Of a stretch of 38,133 nt of DNA, positions 22,556-30,627 are shown piece by piece. Under the pieces are notes generated by a model that was given only the letters and a program-made list of their open reading frames with translations, did no database searches and was not told the origin of the DNA. The DNA is from Candidatus Cryptobacteroides merdavium (GTDB lineage Bacteria; Bacteroidota; Bacteroidia; Bacteroidales; UBA932), in the NCBI GenBank assembly GCA_017694755.1, contig JADIMO010000099.1:1-38133 (forward strand). Direction: 5' to 3'. The translations under genes were made by a program, and so were the position numbers. The first letter of the stretch is position 1, and each line of letters opens with the position of its first letter.

Positions 22556-24200
22556 CTTCATTCTTTTGGTACTGGATATTCTTGCCGGATCCCACTTTTT
22601 TAATAACATTATTATTTACAAGTTTTTCTATCAAGTAACGCACCTGATTTTCGTTCAATATACCATCAAAAGCCTTTAAAAGTTTCTTACGGGAGATGGT
22701 TTCATGCTGCTCAAAGCATCTTTTAATGACTGAAATCTGTTCAACATCAATTCCCCAAAGAGTCTCTTTCGTTTTATGCCCCGGATTATAAAGATTTTTT
22801 GACAATCTGTATTTGTCTCGTGACTTGACAATAAGACCTTCATTTTTCAATTTGTCCAGCAGGGTTTTGTCTATATTCGAACAATCTTGCCGTAAACATA
22901 TTTTATAAAGGGCAAGCAATTCAAATACATTCAAACGCTTTGAAACATCTCTCTTTTTCTGTTCATTGCGTATGAATACGACAAAAGCCTCGTCAATTAT
23001 AGGTGCTCTGAATGTAAGGCTGACTTGATAAGCATCTGTCCCGGAATAGTCTGGCAATGCTTTGCCCTCCATAATACAATTATAGAACATTTTATCCACT
23101 CCCTGCCCAGAACGCTCTACAAGTCCTGTTTTCTGCAGAACTTCGCTCAACAACTTACTTCTTGGTACACTGTTTACTGTCAATATATTCTCCTCATCCA
23201 CTCCTGACGGGAAACCTCCAGCATTGGTAATGGTTATGCTGTCTGGGTATTGTTTTATAACTACATCACTATTTATGCTCATTGAACGGTGACAGCAGGC
23301 ATTCAGTATTGCTTCCCTGATTGTCTCTTTGGAAAAAGAAGGAATGTCAAAAATATAAGGACCTTCATTATAGTGCAGCTGCGGGTTGCTCGCCGGTTGA
23401 TTGATGTATTCCCAGACCTTATCAATGGCAATGAACAACGGAAGTTGAAATTCTTTTCGGGCAGTATATTGAATCATTGAATGATACAGTCTGAATTCCA
23501 CTACAATATTATTTTGTGGAAGATAATGTTTTATTGCTTCAGACTTGCCAAGCAGAATAAGAGCAGCGTAATTCAACTTTCCATCTTGCAGCAAATCCAA
23601 ATCAGACAATACCTGCGCATCAGGGAGATTAATAAAAGCAGGATTTCCCTGTTTGTCAGCATATTGCGTTTTCATTACTGTAATAGCTCCAGCATCCAGA
23701 TCCTCTATCCTTAAACCATCACATATTTTGGCTGAGAAATCCGGTTCCTGTTCAGACAGTATCTTGAATATCTCGGCATCAGACATCTCACGGAGACTTT
23801 CCCCTGTCCGCATTAATGGCACACCCTCAAAACGCAGTAATCTGCCTACTGGACGGGACGGTATTGTCAGGAGGAGTACCCGTTTCCCTTCTTCGTATAA
23901 TTCATCTGCTTCTACTCGTATTCCAAGACGCTCATAGACCTCATCTATGAGTTCTCCTACTTTGTCTTGTGCGAAATCAGAGCCGACAACCGTGTGCGGA
24001 ATATGGTCATCCATGCCTAATGCAAGCCGGCCTCCTTTTTCATTTGCTAAAGCAACTATATACCCCAGGACACATTTTCGCCTATCTCGTGGATCTGTAT
24101 GCTTGCCTCCTGCAAATGGATAATTCCGTTTGGCTTCCTTAAACTCTATGTGGTCCTCACTTTCACGAAGTTTCTGCAATTCTGCAATTGTAATATCCAT
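22533..24200 (-). CDS. AlbA_2 (Schlafen-like) domain protein with GHKL-type ATP-binding domain
   Basis: The 555-residue protein has three parts. Residues about 15-140 form an AlbA_2/Schlafen-AlbA domain (EDHIEFKEAKRN, then LGYIVALANEKGGRLALGMD). Residues about 285-375 look like a HATPase_c_4 domain: ETIREAILNACCHRSMS, ITITNAGGFPSG and GLVERSGQGVDKM. The C-terminal 140 residues look like winged-helix units (ETISRKKLLKAFDGILNENQ). Such proteins are widespread, often annotated as transcriptional regulators or RecG-like, and some relatives occur in defence islands. It is AT-richer than its neighbours, has its own promoter-like site and sits between mobC and the rte cluster. It is therefore probably cargo; a regulatory or defence role is inference. 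Confidence 0.85.
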   Translation of the reverse strand: MDITIAELQKLRESEDHIEFKEAKRNYPFAGGKHTDPRDRRKCVLGYIVALANEKGGRLALGMDDHIPHTVVGSDFAQDKVGELIDEVYERLGIRVEADELYEEGKRVLLLTIPSRPVGRLLRFEGVPLMRTGESLREMSDAEIFKILSEQEPDFSAKICDGLRIEDLDAGAITVMKTQYADKQGNPAFINLPDAQVLSDLDLLQDGKLNYAALILLGKSEAIKHYLPQNNIVVEFRLYHSMIQYTARKEFQLPLFIAIDKVWEYINQPASNPQLHYNEGPYIFDIPSFSKETIREAILNACCHRSMSINSDVVIKQYPDSITITNAGGFPSGVDEENILTVNSVPRSKLLSEVLQKTGLVERSGQGVDKMFYNCIMEGKALPDYSGTDAYQVSLTFRAPIIDEAFVVFIRNEQKKRDVSKRLNVFELLALYKICLRQDCSNIDKTLLDKLKNEGLIVKSRDKYRLSKNLYNPGHKTKETLWGIDVEQISVIKRCFEQHETISRKKLLKAFDGILNENQVRYLIEKLVNNNVIKKVGSGKNIQYQKNEEVFGELS

Positions 24201-24226
24201 AAATTAATCCCATTCTAAACTCACTA

Positions 24227-24234
24227 CAAAAGTA
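24227..24234 (-). promoter_or_regulatory. candidate promoter of the AlbA_2 gene (-7 element)
   Basis: The - strand reads TACTTTTG, an exact match to the Bacteroides TAnnTTTG -7 element, 26 bases before the start codon at 24200. No TTTG lies at the ideal -33 distance, although T-rich sequence is present upstream. The leader would be about 20 bases, so the gene can be expressed on its own rather than from rteC read-through. Confidence 0.55.
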
Positions 24235-24294
24235 CAAAAATGATAGAAATACAGCCCATCCTCTATCAACTTCAAAATAAAAGTCAAGATTGGC

Positions 24295-24918
24295 CTATTT
24301 TCTCATCCTCTCTTTCTCATCGTCCATATCCATGCGTCGGTTGAGCCTTTCCTGCATTTTTTCAAGAAAATAGGTACGGCTGTCGTTCTTGCGCAGTTTG
24401 AGGTCTGAATAGATGCGGTAGCAGTCCTTCGCCTCCACATTGAACAATGAATAGAAGATATCGGCAAGCTCGCCGATAGGTATCTCGCCGTCATTGACAC
24501 AGCCCATTTCCGCCATGCCGTAGAGGATTTCCACAAGGTCGGAGGCCTTGCCTGTCCAGCGCAGGACGGTAGAGGGCCGTGCCATCTTATGATGATTGTC
24601 CGGCCTTGATTGCTGATGTAGTGGCGGTACTTGAATGTGGCTTGCGGAAAGATGTCTCTGCATCTTGCGCACGAAGGAGAGAGCCTTGCGGACATACATG
24701 CCGTGGCCGGTGTCCATACTCTGTATTGCTTTGTGGTACTGAAGTTCCGTTTCCGCATAGCTGAGGGCAGGCAGAGGATGGCAGGGACTTGCCGCTCCCA
24801 TGCAGAGTGATACCACTGCCATTGTGAAATCATTGTATGCCGCATTTAGTCCGTTGCGGCTGTCAGGATTGTCTATCAGACGAAAAAACTCCGTTTCCAT
24901 CAATATGAGATGCTCCAT
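24295..24918 (-). CDS. rteC: RteC-like regulatory protein
   Basis: The 207-residue protein resembles RteC of CTnDOT in length and in its C-terminal half. There the stretch WTGKASDLVEILYGMAEMGC is followed by GEIPIGELADIFYSLFNVEA and YRIYSDLKLRKNDSRTYFLE, the pattern of the RteC family. A start at residue 7 (METEFFRLI) is also possible. In CTnDOT, RteC is activated through RteB and turns on the excision genes. Here it lies on the same strand as rteA and rteB, separated from rteB by a RibD-like gene. The 206-base gap before it holds one copy of the shared 12-mer (25013-25024). The sequence is a relative and not necessarily the CTnDOT orthologue. Confidence 0.8.
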   Translation of the reverse strand: MEHLILMETEFFRLIDNPDSRNGLNAAYNDFTMAVVSLCMGAASPCHPLPALSYAETELQYHKAIQSMDTGHGMYVRKALSFVRKMQRHLSASHIQVPPLHQQSRPDNHHKMARPSTVLRWTGKASDLVEILYGMAEMGCVNDGEIPIGELADIFYSLFNVEAKDCYRIYSDLKLRKNDSRTYFLEKMQERLNRRMDMDDEKERMRK

Positions 24919-25012
24919 CTGTTATCAGTTTTATGTTGTTACACTTTGGTAAGGATGTGCGCACATAAAACATCAGGACAAACGGAGTTCCATATCGTGC
25001 CGTATTCTTATC

Positions 25013-25024
25013 GTCGGACAGACA
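25013..25024. repeat. shared 12-mer, copy A, upstream of the rteC-like gene
   Basis: GTCGGACAGACA occurs here and again at 25764-25775, each in the noncoding stretch before a gene of the rte cluster and in the same orientation. It is 95 bases before the rteC-like start. It is a candidate regulator-binding half-site, for instance for RteB; that assignment is inference. Confidence 0.45.
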
Positions 25025-25111
25025 CCGCATTGACATACAAGGATATCGTACTTCTAAAAAAATCCACGGCTTCCAGACGAGACACGCAGAAGCGTAAAAT
25101 ATATTGACGGT

Positions 25112-25130
25112 GTGTAAATCCGGTTTACAC
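25112..25130. terminator. hairpin over the stop codon of the RibD-like gene
   Basis: GTGTAAA (25112-25118) and TTTACAC (25124-25130) are perfect 7-base arms around a TCCGG loop, and CCGGTTTTT follows on the + strand. The hairpin covers the TAA stop of the - strand gene. The T-run points to + strand termination; on the - strand it could only weaken read-through to the rteC-like gene. Confidence 0.4.
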
Positions 25131-25553
25131 CCGGTTTTTATCAAACGGACCGATTTTTCGGAAAACGGTTCTTACAGTGCCGTTCTTGCTTATCGAAGTG
25201 CTTTCACTTTCCCAGCATGTTGCAGGAGGGATACATGTTCGGAACAGCCTCGTTCCATTTCCCTGCATGACAGGAACGGTACAGATGACAATTTCATCAA
25301 CCAGCCGCATCTGCAGCATCGTATTTATAATGCTTTCATTCCGTGGCAACGCTTCAATGAGATAGACGGCATCATTGCATTCATTCTCCAAGTCCTCCAT
25401 CAGCATGGACAGGGGGCTGTCCGCATTCAGTATGAATGTGGCTCCTTGATACAAAACGGCCCGTTCATCATAAAGAGACGGGTACTGTTCCTTGCAGCCC
25501 TCCACCATATACCCGTCAATGGACTGGACTGCGAATATCTGTACTTTTGCCAT
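25125..25553 (-). CDS. RibD C-terminal / dihydrofolate-reductase-like protein, short
   Basis: The 142-residue protein starts with the reductase-type strand AKVQIFAVQSIDGYMV and has, near residues 84-105, LVDEIVICTVPVMQGNGTRLF, which fits the RibD_C/DHFR-like pattern ending in a glycine-rich P-loop-like turn and Leu-Phe. The usual family length is about 170-200 residues; the central segment here is compact, so activity is uncertain. It is cytoplasmic, lies between rteB and the rteC-like gene, and is preceded by a 336-base noncoding stretch. Whether it confers resistance or works in regulation cannot be told from sequence. Confidence 0.7.
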   Translation of the reverse strand: MAKVQIFAVQSIDGYMVEGCKEQYPSLYDERAVLYQGATFILNADSPLSMLMEDLENECNDAVYLIEALPRNESIINTMLQMRLVDEIVICTVPVMQGNGTRLFRTCIPPATCWESESTSISKNGTVRTVFRKIGPFDKNRV

Positions 25554-25763
25554 ATATCCGGTCTTTGTCTTTTGACCGGAAGCCGTCCAAAAAAGAAGCG
25601 TGCAAACGCACCACTTTCAAGCGACGGCTCTGGAAAGCCTTTACAGAGAGTATGCGAATGCACGCCATGCGTTAGCATAGCATAAGCATTGCGCAATCGT
25701 CTCTGTAGTTCCAATGTTCCAGATTTTCGCTTGAAACGCCTTGCGGTCTTATGTCTATATATT

Positions 25764-25775
25764 GTCGGACAGACA
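25764..25775. repeat. shared 12-mer, copy B, upstream of the RibD-like gene
   Basis: GTCGGACAGACA is identical to the copy at 25013-25024. Here it extends to GACAGACAG, which is also the left arm of the palindrome upstream of traA (18028-18036). It lies about 211 bases before the RibD-like start. Confidence 0.45.
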
Positions 25776-25842
25776 GCGCCAGCCGCCTTGTCCGTCTGTA
25801 TCAAATGCCGTCAGGAAGAATATATCCTCCTGCTGCCTGACA

Positions 25843-25850
25843 CAAAGATA
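25843..25850 (-). promoter_or_regulatory. candidate promoter downstream of rteB (-7 element)
   Basis: The - strand reads TATCTTTG, an exact TAnnTTTG match. A partial -33 element (TTGG, complement of 25872-25875) lies about 22 bases upstream. Transcription would start near 25836 and run through a roughly 280-base structured leader to the RibD-like gene. Confidence 0.4.
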
Positions 25851-25889
25851 CTCCTTTTATGCGGAATATCTCCAACTTCGGATTCTTTT

Positions 25890-27191
25890 CTAAAGTATAT
25901 TGTACTGTTCCATTTTCTTATACAGTGTCGGAGGACTGATACCGAGCAGCCTTGCCGCCTGTCTCTTGTTCCCTCCGGCCTGTCTCAGGGCCTTGATTAT
26001 CCGTTCTCTCTGCATGTTCTCATCCGTCAATGCAAGATCCGTATCCGCTGCCGTATTGTCAATTTTCAGTTCCAGAGTTTCCGAAGTGACCAGCCCCTCA
26101 CTTGCCATCAGTACGGCCGTCTGTACCACCTGCTTCAATTCCCGAACATTACCGGGCCAGCGGTAGTCAAGCAGCATTTTCCTTGAACCGGCATCGAATC
26201 CTTTGACTGACTTCTTCAAGGATTCGTTCATCCGTCCGAGGAAATAGTCGGCCAGAGGCAGTATGTCCTCCCGGCATTCCTTCAGCGGAGGTACTTCTAT
26301 AATGAATTCCCTCAGGCGGTAATACAGATCCCTGCGGAAGCGTTTCTCCTCTATCGCCGTCTCCAGATTCTCGTTGGTGGCGGCGACAATCCGAACATCT
26401 GCCGTTATGTCCCGGTTACCTCCTAACGGGCGGTAAGTCCTGTTCTGAATAGCCCTCAACAGCATCTGCTGTACTTCCAATGGGAGATTGCCGACTTCAT
26501 CAAGGAACAAAGTTCCACCGTCTGCTTCCATGAAATATCCTGACTTGCTCCCGTCCGCTCCTGTAAATGCACCTTTCTCGTGCCCGAACAGTATGGATGC
26601 CGCAAGAGAAGGGGTAAGCACGCTGCAATCCAGAGCGACATAGGGCTTGTCCGAACGGGTGCTCTGCTCATGTATTTTCCTCGCTATATGATCTTTGCCG
26701 GTACCGTTCTCGCCAAGTATCAGGACACTCATGTCGGTCGGTGCCACAAGTCTGACCCTGTGGTGTATATTACGGAAAGCCTCGCTTTCCCTTTCGTATA
26801 TCCGGTCCTGTTTCTGGATTTTCTGTTCCTGCTGTCTCCACAGATTATGCAACACCGGCAGCAGCTCGTCCTCCAGCATGCGTTTGCTGACATAATCAGT
26901 GGCTCCTGATTTCATTGAGCGGACAGCGGTAGGAACCTCATCGTAGTCAGTCATTATGAAGAACGGATTACGGTGCCCTGAATCACGGAGCTGTCGCAAC
27001 AGTTCTATGCCGTCTCCGTCGGGAAAACGCAGGTCTGAAAGGATAATGTCATCCGGTTCCACATTAAGTAATGCCTTCTTCGCCGCCTGAAGGCTGTAAT
27101 ACTTCTTCGAAGGTACTCCGGACTTGGCGAGAAGGTTGCCCACATAGTCGCAATAGACCGGGTTGTCCTCTATTATAATCACTTTTCCCAT
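25890..27191 (-). CDS. rteB: RteB, NtrC-type response regulator
   Basis: The protein is 433 residues from the ATG at 27189-27191 ([20 protein letters not shown]). A longer open frame to 27347 would read through the end of rteA and is rejected. Domains are a receiver (residues 1-118, phospho-acceptor Asp 53 in [12 protein letters not shown]), a sigma-54 interaction AAA+ domain (about 138-365, Walker [10 protein letters not shown] near 160, GAFTGA motif near 205) and a C-terminal Fis-type helix-turn-helix ([20 protein letters not shown]). It should activate sigma-54 promoters after phosphorylation by RteA. It overlaps rteA by 13 bases. In CTnDOT the homologue activates rteC. Confidence 0.93.
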   Translation of the reverse strand: MGKVIIIEDNPVYCDYVGNLLAKSGVPSKKYYSLQAAKKALLNVEPDDIILSDLRFPDGDGIELLRQLRDSGHRNPFFIMTDYDEVPTAVRSMKSGATDYVSKRMLEDELLPVLHNLWRQQEQKIQKQDRIYERESEAFRNIHHRVRLVAPTDMSVLILGENGTGKDHIARKIHEQSTRSDKPYVALDCSVLTPSLAASILFGHEKGAFTGADGSKSGYFMEADGGTLFLDEVGNLPLEVQQMLLRAIQNRTYRPLGGNRDITADVRIVAATNENLETAIEEKRFRRDLYYRLREFIIEVPPLKECREDILPLADYFLGRMNESLKKSVKGFDAGSRKMLLDYRWPGNVRELKQVVQTAVLMASEGLVTSETLELKIDNTAADTDLALTDENMQRERIIKALRQAGGNKRQAARLLGISPPTLYKKMEQYNIL

Positions 27192-29497
27192 AGCTCCTCC
27201 TTCTTCTTTTGAGCCTGCATGACAATCATTTCTCCTGTATCCAGCACAGCCTGCACCTTTTCTTTCAGTTCCGTTCCGTCCATCTCCGGAGAGTGTACTG
27301 TATCGTATAGGTCCTGAAGAGGACGGGCCGCATTGAGCAGCATCCATGAGCTGCGCAGATGGTGTATCATGGTATCCAGTCCATCAATATCCATCTTCCT
27401 GCAGGCCTGCCGTATTTTATCCATCTCCTTCACTGTCTCTGATGCGAGTCTGTCCAGAGTCTCTTCTTTGTTTCCATAGGCAATCAGCGGTGTCAGATCT
27501 ATACTGCCATGAGCGGGGCGGGTGTTGCCTATACAGGATGAAATGATGCGTACTGCCTCGTCACCGGAAAACGGCTTGAACAGGCAGGCGCTGAACCCTG
27601 CGGCAAGCAGTTCCGCTTCCGAACTGTTGTCCATTGCGGTGCAGGCTATTACCGGGATTTCCCTGGAATTCCCGATGTTTGAGGTGCGCAGCAGTTCAAG
27701 AATTTCATAACCGTTGATGTCCGGCATTTTCAGGTCAGTAATCAGCAGGTCATAGTCACGTGTACGCATACAGTCCAGCAGCTCACGGACATTACGGCAT
27801 ATATCGCAGTGTATTTTCTGCCTGACAAGCATTTCTTTTGTCATCGCCAGGATCACCTCATCGTTATCAAGGAGCAGTACGGTGATGTTCCCGCATAACA
27901 CGGGCTTGTTATCCAAGTTTTCACTGATACCGCTGGCCGTATCAAGAGGCAGTTTTATAGTAAAGGTATTACCTTCTCCGGATTCGCTGTCCAAAAAGAT
28001 TTTTCCGTTCATCAGCCTTACAAGATTGCGTACTATGGACAGGCCGAGGCCGAATCCGTCCTGCGTGGCTGCATTTGAAAGTCTTTCAAATGGTCTATAG
28101 ATTATTTTCTGATGCCGTTTATCTATTCCGCTGCCGGTATCTTCCACTTCCATCGTATATATTCCGTGGTCGAATGACGCTCTTATGGACACCATGCCTC
28201 TTTCTGTAAATTTCACGGCATTGGAGAGCAGGTTGCTTCCTATGCGCAATACCATGTCTTTATCACCCAAGACCACTTCGTCAATACAGTTCTCCGACAC
28301 GAATGCAAGCCCTTTAGCCTCTGCCTGTGGTCTGAATTCGGCATCAAGGGTTTCAACGATACCGGCCAGGCGAAAAGGTCTGGGACTGACGGTCTCCTTC
28401 CCGCTGTCAAGACGGAAAAAATTGAGCAGGTTGTTGAGCAGTGCTGTCATGCGGTCTGAGGACAGCAGTATGGCCTCCGTATGCCGTTGTCTCTCTGTAT
28501 CGGCGATGTCTTGTGTAAGCAGTTCCGCGTTGCCGCTTATGGCCGCCAATGGTGAGCGCAGTTCATGCGTTATGGTCTGTATGATTTTCCGGCGGGATTT
28601 TATAAGTTCTTCGTTCTTGCCGTTGATTTTCCGGAGTTTGCTTATCAGTTCCTCTTTCTGTTTACTGTCCCGTTCCCTGCATTGGATATCACGCATGATT
28701 TTGATGTGCGAGACGATGAGCAGGACGATGGCAGCACCTACGAGTCCGGCTATGAGGCGAAAGGAATGCCTTTGCGCCTCGGCAATCTTCTGCTCCCGGT
28801 ACTGGAAAGCGGTCTGTGCCTGTCTGTCCAGCATGGCTATGAACGAGTACAGCCTGATGTTCAGTTCGCGGTTGTAGAAGCGGAGGCTGTCGGTATAGGT
28901 GTCAAGATCGCGGATACGCTTCTCCTGCAGGGATATGAGCCGCTCGTTCAGGGAATGAAGGGGTGCGGCGGGAACTGGAATTGTCACCGTGTCCTTTTTG
29001 CCGAACCATCCGGCTATGCCTTTCTTCTTCCGGATGACCGTTCTGGTACGGGTGGCCTGTGATGTTACTTTCGGCAACTGCTCCGCTATAAGGCTGTCGG
29101 CTATTTCCTGACAGTGGAATGCTTTCATGATGCGGTACAGGTGATGTTCTTTGTCGGAGAGCAGCATCCGCAGGGTGTCCACCTGTTCTGGCAGGACAAA
29201 TCCGGTACAGTTTTGTTTCAAGTCTGCTAACAGGGTATCGACTGACATACGTTTCTCGTGATACAGATGGTACTCCGTAGTGTCCCATGCCATGACCGAC
29301 TCTCCGAGGGTTGCAAGCTCTGTGATGCGGCGGTGTACGGTGTTGATGTCCCGGCGAACAGACCGTATCTCCGCACTCTCTTCCTCGATTTCCCTTATCC
29401 GGGCACGGTCAAAGAGTAATATGGCAGTCATGCTGCCAATAAGCATAATAAGTATAATATAGGAAAATAATATTTTCTGTCGTAAAGACATATACAT
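27179..29497 (-). CDS. rteA: RteA, hybrid sensor histidine kinase
   Basis: The protein is about 772 residues when started at the ATG at 29497 or, 6 bases later, 29491; an upstream ATG at 29548 lies inside the preceding permease gene. It has an N-terminal membrane helix (residues 8-28), a periplasmic sensor region to about 260, a second helix near 262-282, HisKA (QTITHELRSPLAAISGNAEL, His near 311), HATPase_c with VEDTGSGID and GFGLGLSIVRNLV, a receiver (LLITDLKMPDINGYE, Asp near 586) and an Hpt-like end (MIHHLRSSW near 710). It would pass phosphate to RteB. It follows the exporter permease by only 17 bases, so it should be transcribed with the efflux cassette. Confidence 0.92.
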   Translation of the reverse strand: MYMSLRQKILFSYIILIMLIGSMTAILLFDRARIREIEEESAEIRSVRRDINTVHRRITELATLGESVMAWDTTEYHLYHEKRMSVDTLLADLKQNCTGFVLPEQVDTLRMLLSDKEHHLYRIMKAFHCQEIADSLIAEQLPKVTSQATRTRTVIRKKKGIAGWFGKKDTVTIPVPAAPLHSLNERLISLQEKRIRDLDTYTDSLRFYNRELNIRLYSFIAMLDRQAQTAFQYREQKIAEAQRHSFRLIAGLVGAAIVLLIVSHIKIMRDIQCRERDSKQKEELISKLRKINGKNEELIKSRRKIIQTITHELRSPLAAISGNAELLTQDIADTERQRHTEAILLSSDRMTALLNNLLNFFRLDSGKETVSPRPFRLAGIVETLDAEFRPQAEAKGLAFVSENCIDEVVLGDKDMVLRIGSNLLSNAVKFTERGMVSIRASFDHGIYTMEVEDTGSGIDKRHQKIIYRPFERLSNAATQDGFGLGLSIVRNLVRLMNGKIFLDSESGEGNTFTIKLPLDTASGISENLDNKPVLCGNITVLLLDNDEVILAMTKEMLVRQKIHCDICRNVRELLDCMRTRDYDLLITDLKMPDINGYEILELLRTSNIGNSREIPVIACTAMDNSSEAELLAAGFSACLFKPFSGDEAVRIISSCIGNTRPAHGSIDLTPLIAYGNKEETLDRLASETVKEMDKIRQACRKMDIDGLDTMIHHLRSSWMLLNAARPLQDLYDTVHSPEMDGTELKEKVQAVLDTGEMIVMQAQKKKEELWEK

Positions 29498-29514
29498 TTT
29501 GTCCCAATTTATCC

Positions 29515-30627
29515 TCAATATGTCTTCCTGTAGCTCATGACGGCCCAAGTGCCGAAGAAAACGTCAAAGCCCAGCAATGCCAGAAGCTGGTGGCTGAGGT
29601 CTGCTAAAGAGCATCCCTGCAGATAGACCCCTCTCATCATCTCAATGAAGTATCTCGGAGGGTTCAGCCAGGTGATAACCTGTGCCCATTCAGGCATGGA
29701 GGATATAGGAGTGAGCAGTCCGCTCATCAGCATGAAAACCAATATGAAGAAGAACATGACGAACATGGCCTGCTGCATGGTGTCGGAGTAGTTGGAAACA
29801 ACCAGCCCGAATCCGGAAAGAGCGAATATGAAAAGGAGGGAAAACAGATAGACAGTCCAAATGCCACCATGCGGCGACAACCCATATACAGCCCAAGCCA
29901 GCAGCATGCAGATGGACAACACTATGAGTCCCATAACCCAATATGGAATCAGCTTTGCGAAAATAAATGATGTCTTGCGGACAGGCGTGATGTTTATCTG
30001 CTCAATGGTCCCTTTCTCCTTTTCACCTACGATGTTCAAGGCCGGGAGAAAGCCTCCGAGAAGAATAATAACGATGACCATGTAGGCAGGAATCATGAAG
30101 TTCTTATAGTCCATATACGGGTTGAACTTGTTAAGCACACTTATACTCACTTTCGGTATTCTCTCAGGGTTATCCTTATACAGATAAGATAAATTCTCGG
30201 TGTAAAAGTCCCCGCATACAGCATTGATATATCCTGAGCCGAGTGTTCCTTTTATCTGGTTCACAGCATTAATAGATATCTGCATAGGAGATTGTCCAGT
30301 CATTATAAGCTGTTCCTCAAAGTAGTCCGGTATTTCTATTATTGCATCTACTTTATTCAGCATAAGCTGCTCCATGCTCTCATTGTAATTTGCGCTTACA
30401 TCCCTAAGAATGAAATAGCTGGATGCATCTATTTTCTGTATGAACTTACCTGACATACTGCTTCCATCAGTATCCACCACAGCCAAACGTATGTTCTTTA
30501 TATCCATAGTCATTATCCACGGTATTACCAGCATAATCATTATAGGGAATATAACAATCAGTTTAGGCAAAAACGGATTGCGGAAGAACTGTTTGAATTC
30601 TTTTATTATTAGAAACTTTATCATCAT
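29515..30627 (-). CDS. ABC-2 type permease, second of the pair (YbhR-like)
   Basis: The 370-residue protein has one N-terminal membrane helix (about 22-40), a large extracytoplasmic domain (about 41-175) and five more helices in the C-terminal half (around 180-200, 225-250, 258-280, 288-310 and 345-365). Family-like pieces are NIVGEKEKGTIEQINITPVR and SSMPEWAQVITWLNPPRYFI. This is the ABC-2 drug-exporter permease type. It overlaps the partner permease by 4 bases and is the last gene of the exporter, 17 bases before rteA. In Escherichia coli the comparable operon ybhG-ybhF-ybhS-ybhR has the same permease pair in the same order. Confidence 0.9.
   Translation of the reverse strand: MMIKFLIIKEFKQFFRNPFLPKLIVIFPIMIMLVIPWIMTMDIKNIRLAVVDTDGSSMSGKFIQKIDASSYFILRDVSANYNESMEQLMLNKVDAIIEIPDYFEEQLIMTGQSPMQISINAVNQIKGTLGSGYINAVCGDFYTENLSYLYKDNPERIPKVSISVLNKFNPYMDYKNFMIPAYMVIVIILLGGFLPALNIVGEKEKGTIEQINITPVRKTSFIFAKLIPYWVMGLIVLSICMLLAWAVYGLSPHGGIWTVYLFSLLFIFALSGFGLVVSNYSDTMQQAMFVMFFFILVFMLMSGLLTPISSMPEWAQVITWLNPPRYFIEMMRGVYLQGCSLADLSHQLLALLGFDVFFGTWAVMSYRKTY

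Larger units (their letters stand above)
25554..25889 (-). other. 336-base noncoding stretch between rteB and the RibD-like gene
   Basis: No gene is convincing here on either strand. On the - strand it may form a structured leader. Visible elements are a TATCTTTG -7-like box (25843-25850), GTCAGG/CCTGAC arms at 25810-25841, the shared 12-mer at 25764-25775, CGGACA/TGTCCG arms around it, a perfect ATTGCGCAAT palindrome at 25688-25697, and nested ATGC/GCAT repeats at 25650-25690. It could be the leader of the RibD-like gene, a small RNA, or the region where RteB acts. Confidence 0.45.

Noticed and set aside
25104..25804. Open frames on both strands across 25554-25804 and antisense to the RibD-like gene
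   Set aside because: They have unnatural composition (many Arg, Cys, Ser and Pro), lack initiation context and overlap a better supported gene or a hairpin-rich region.
27192..27347. N-terminal extension of rteB
   Set aside because: It is antisense-free but lies in the 3' end of rteA in another frame; the receiver domain begins at [10 protein letters not shown], coded from 27191.
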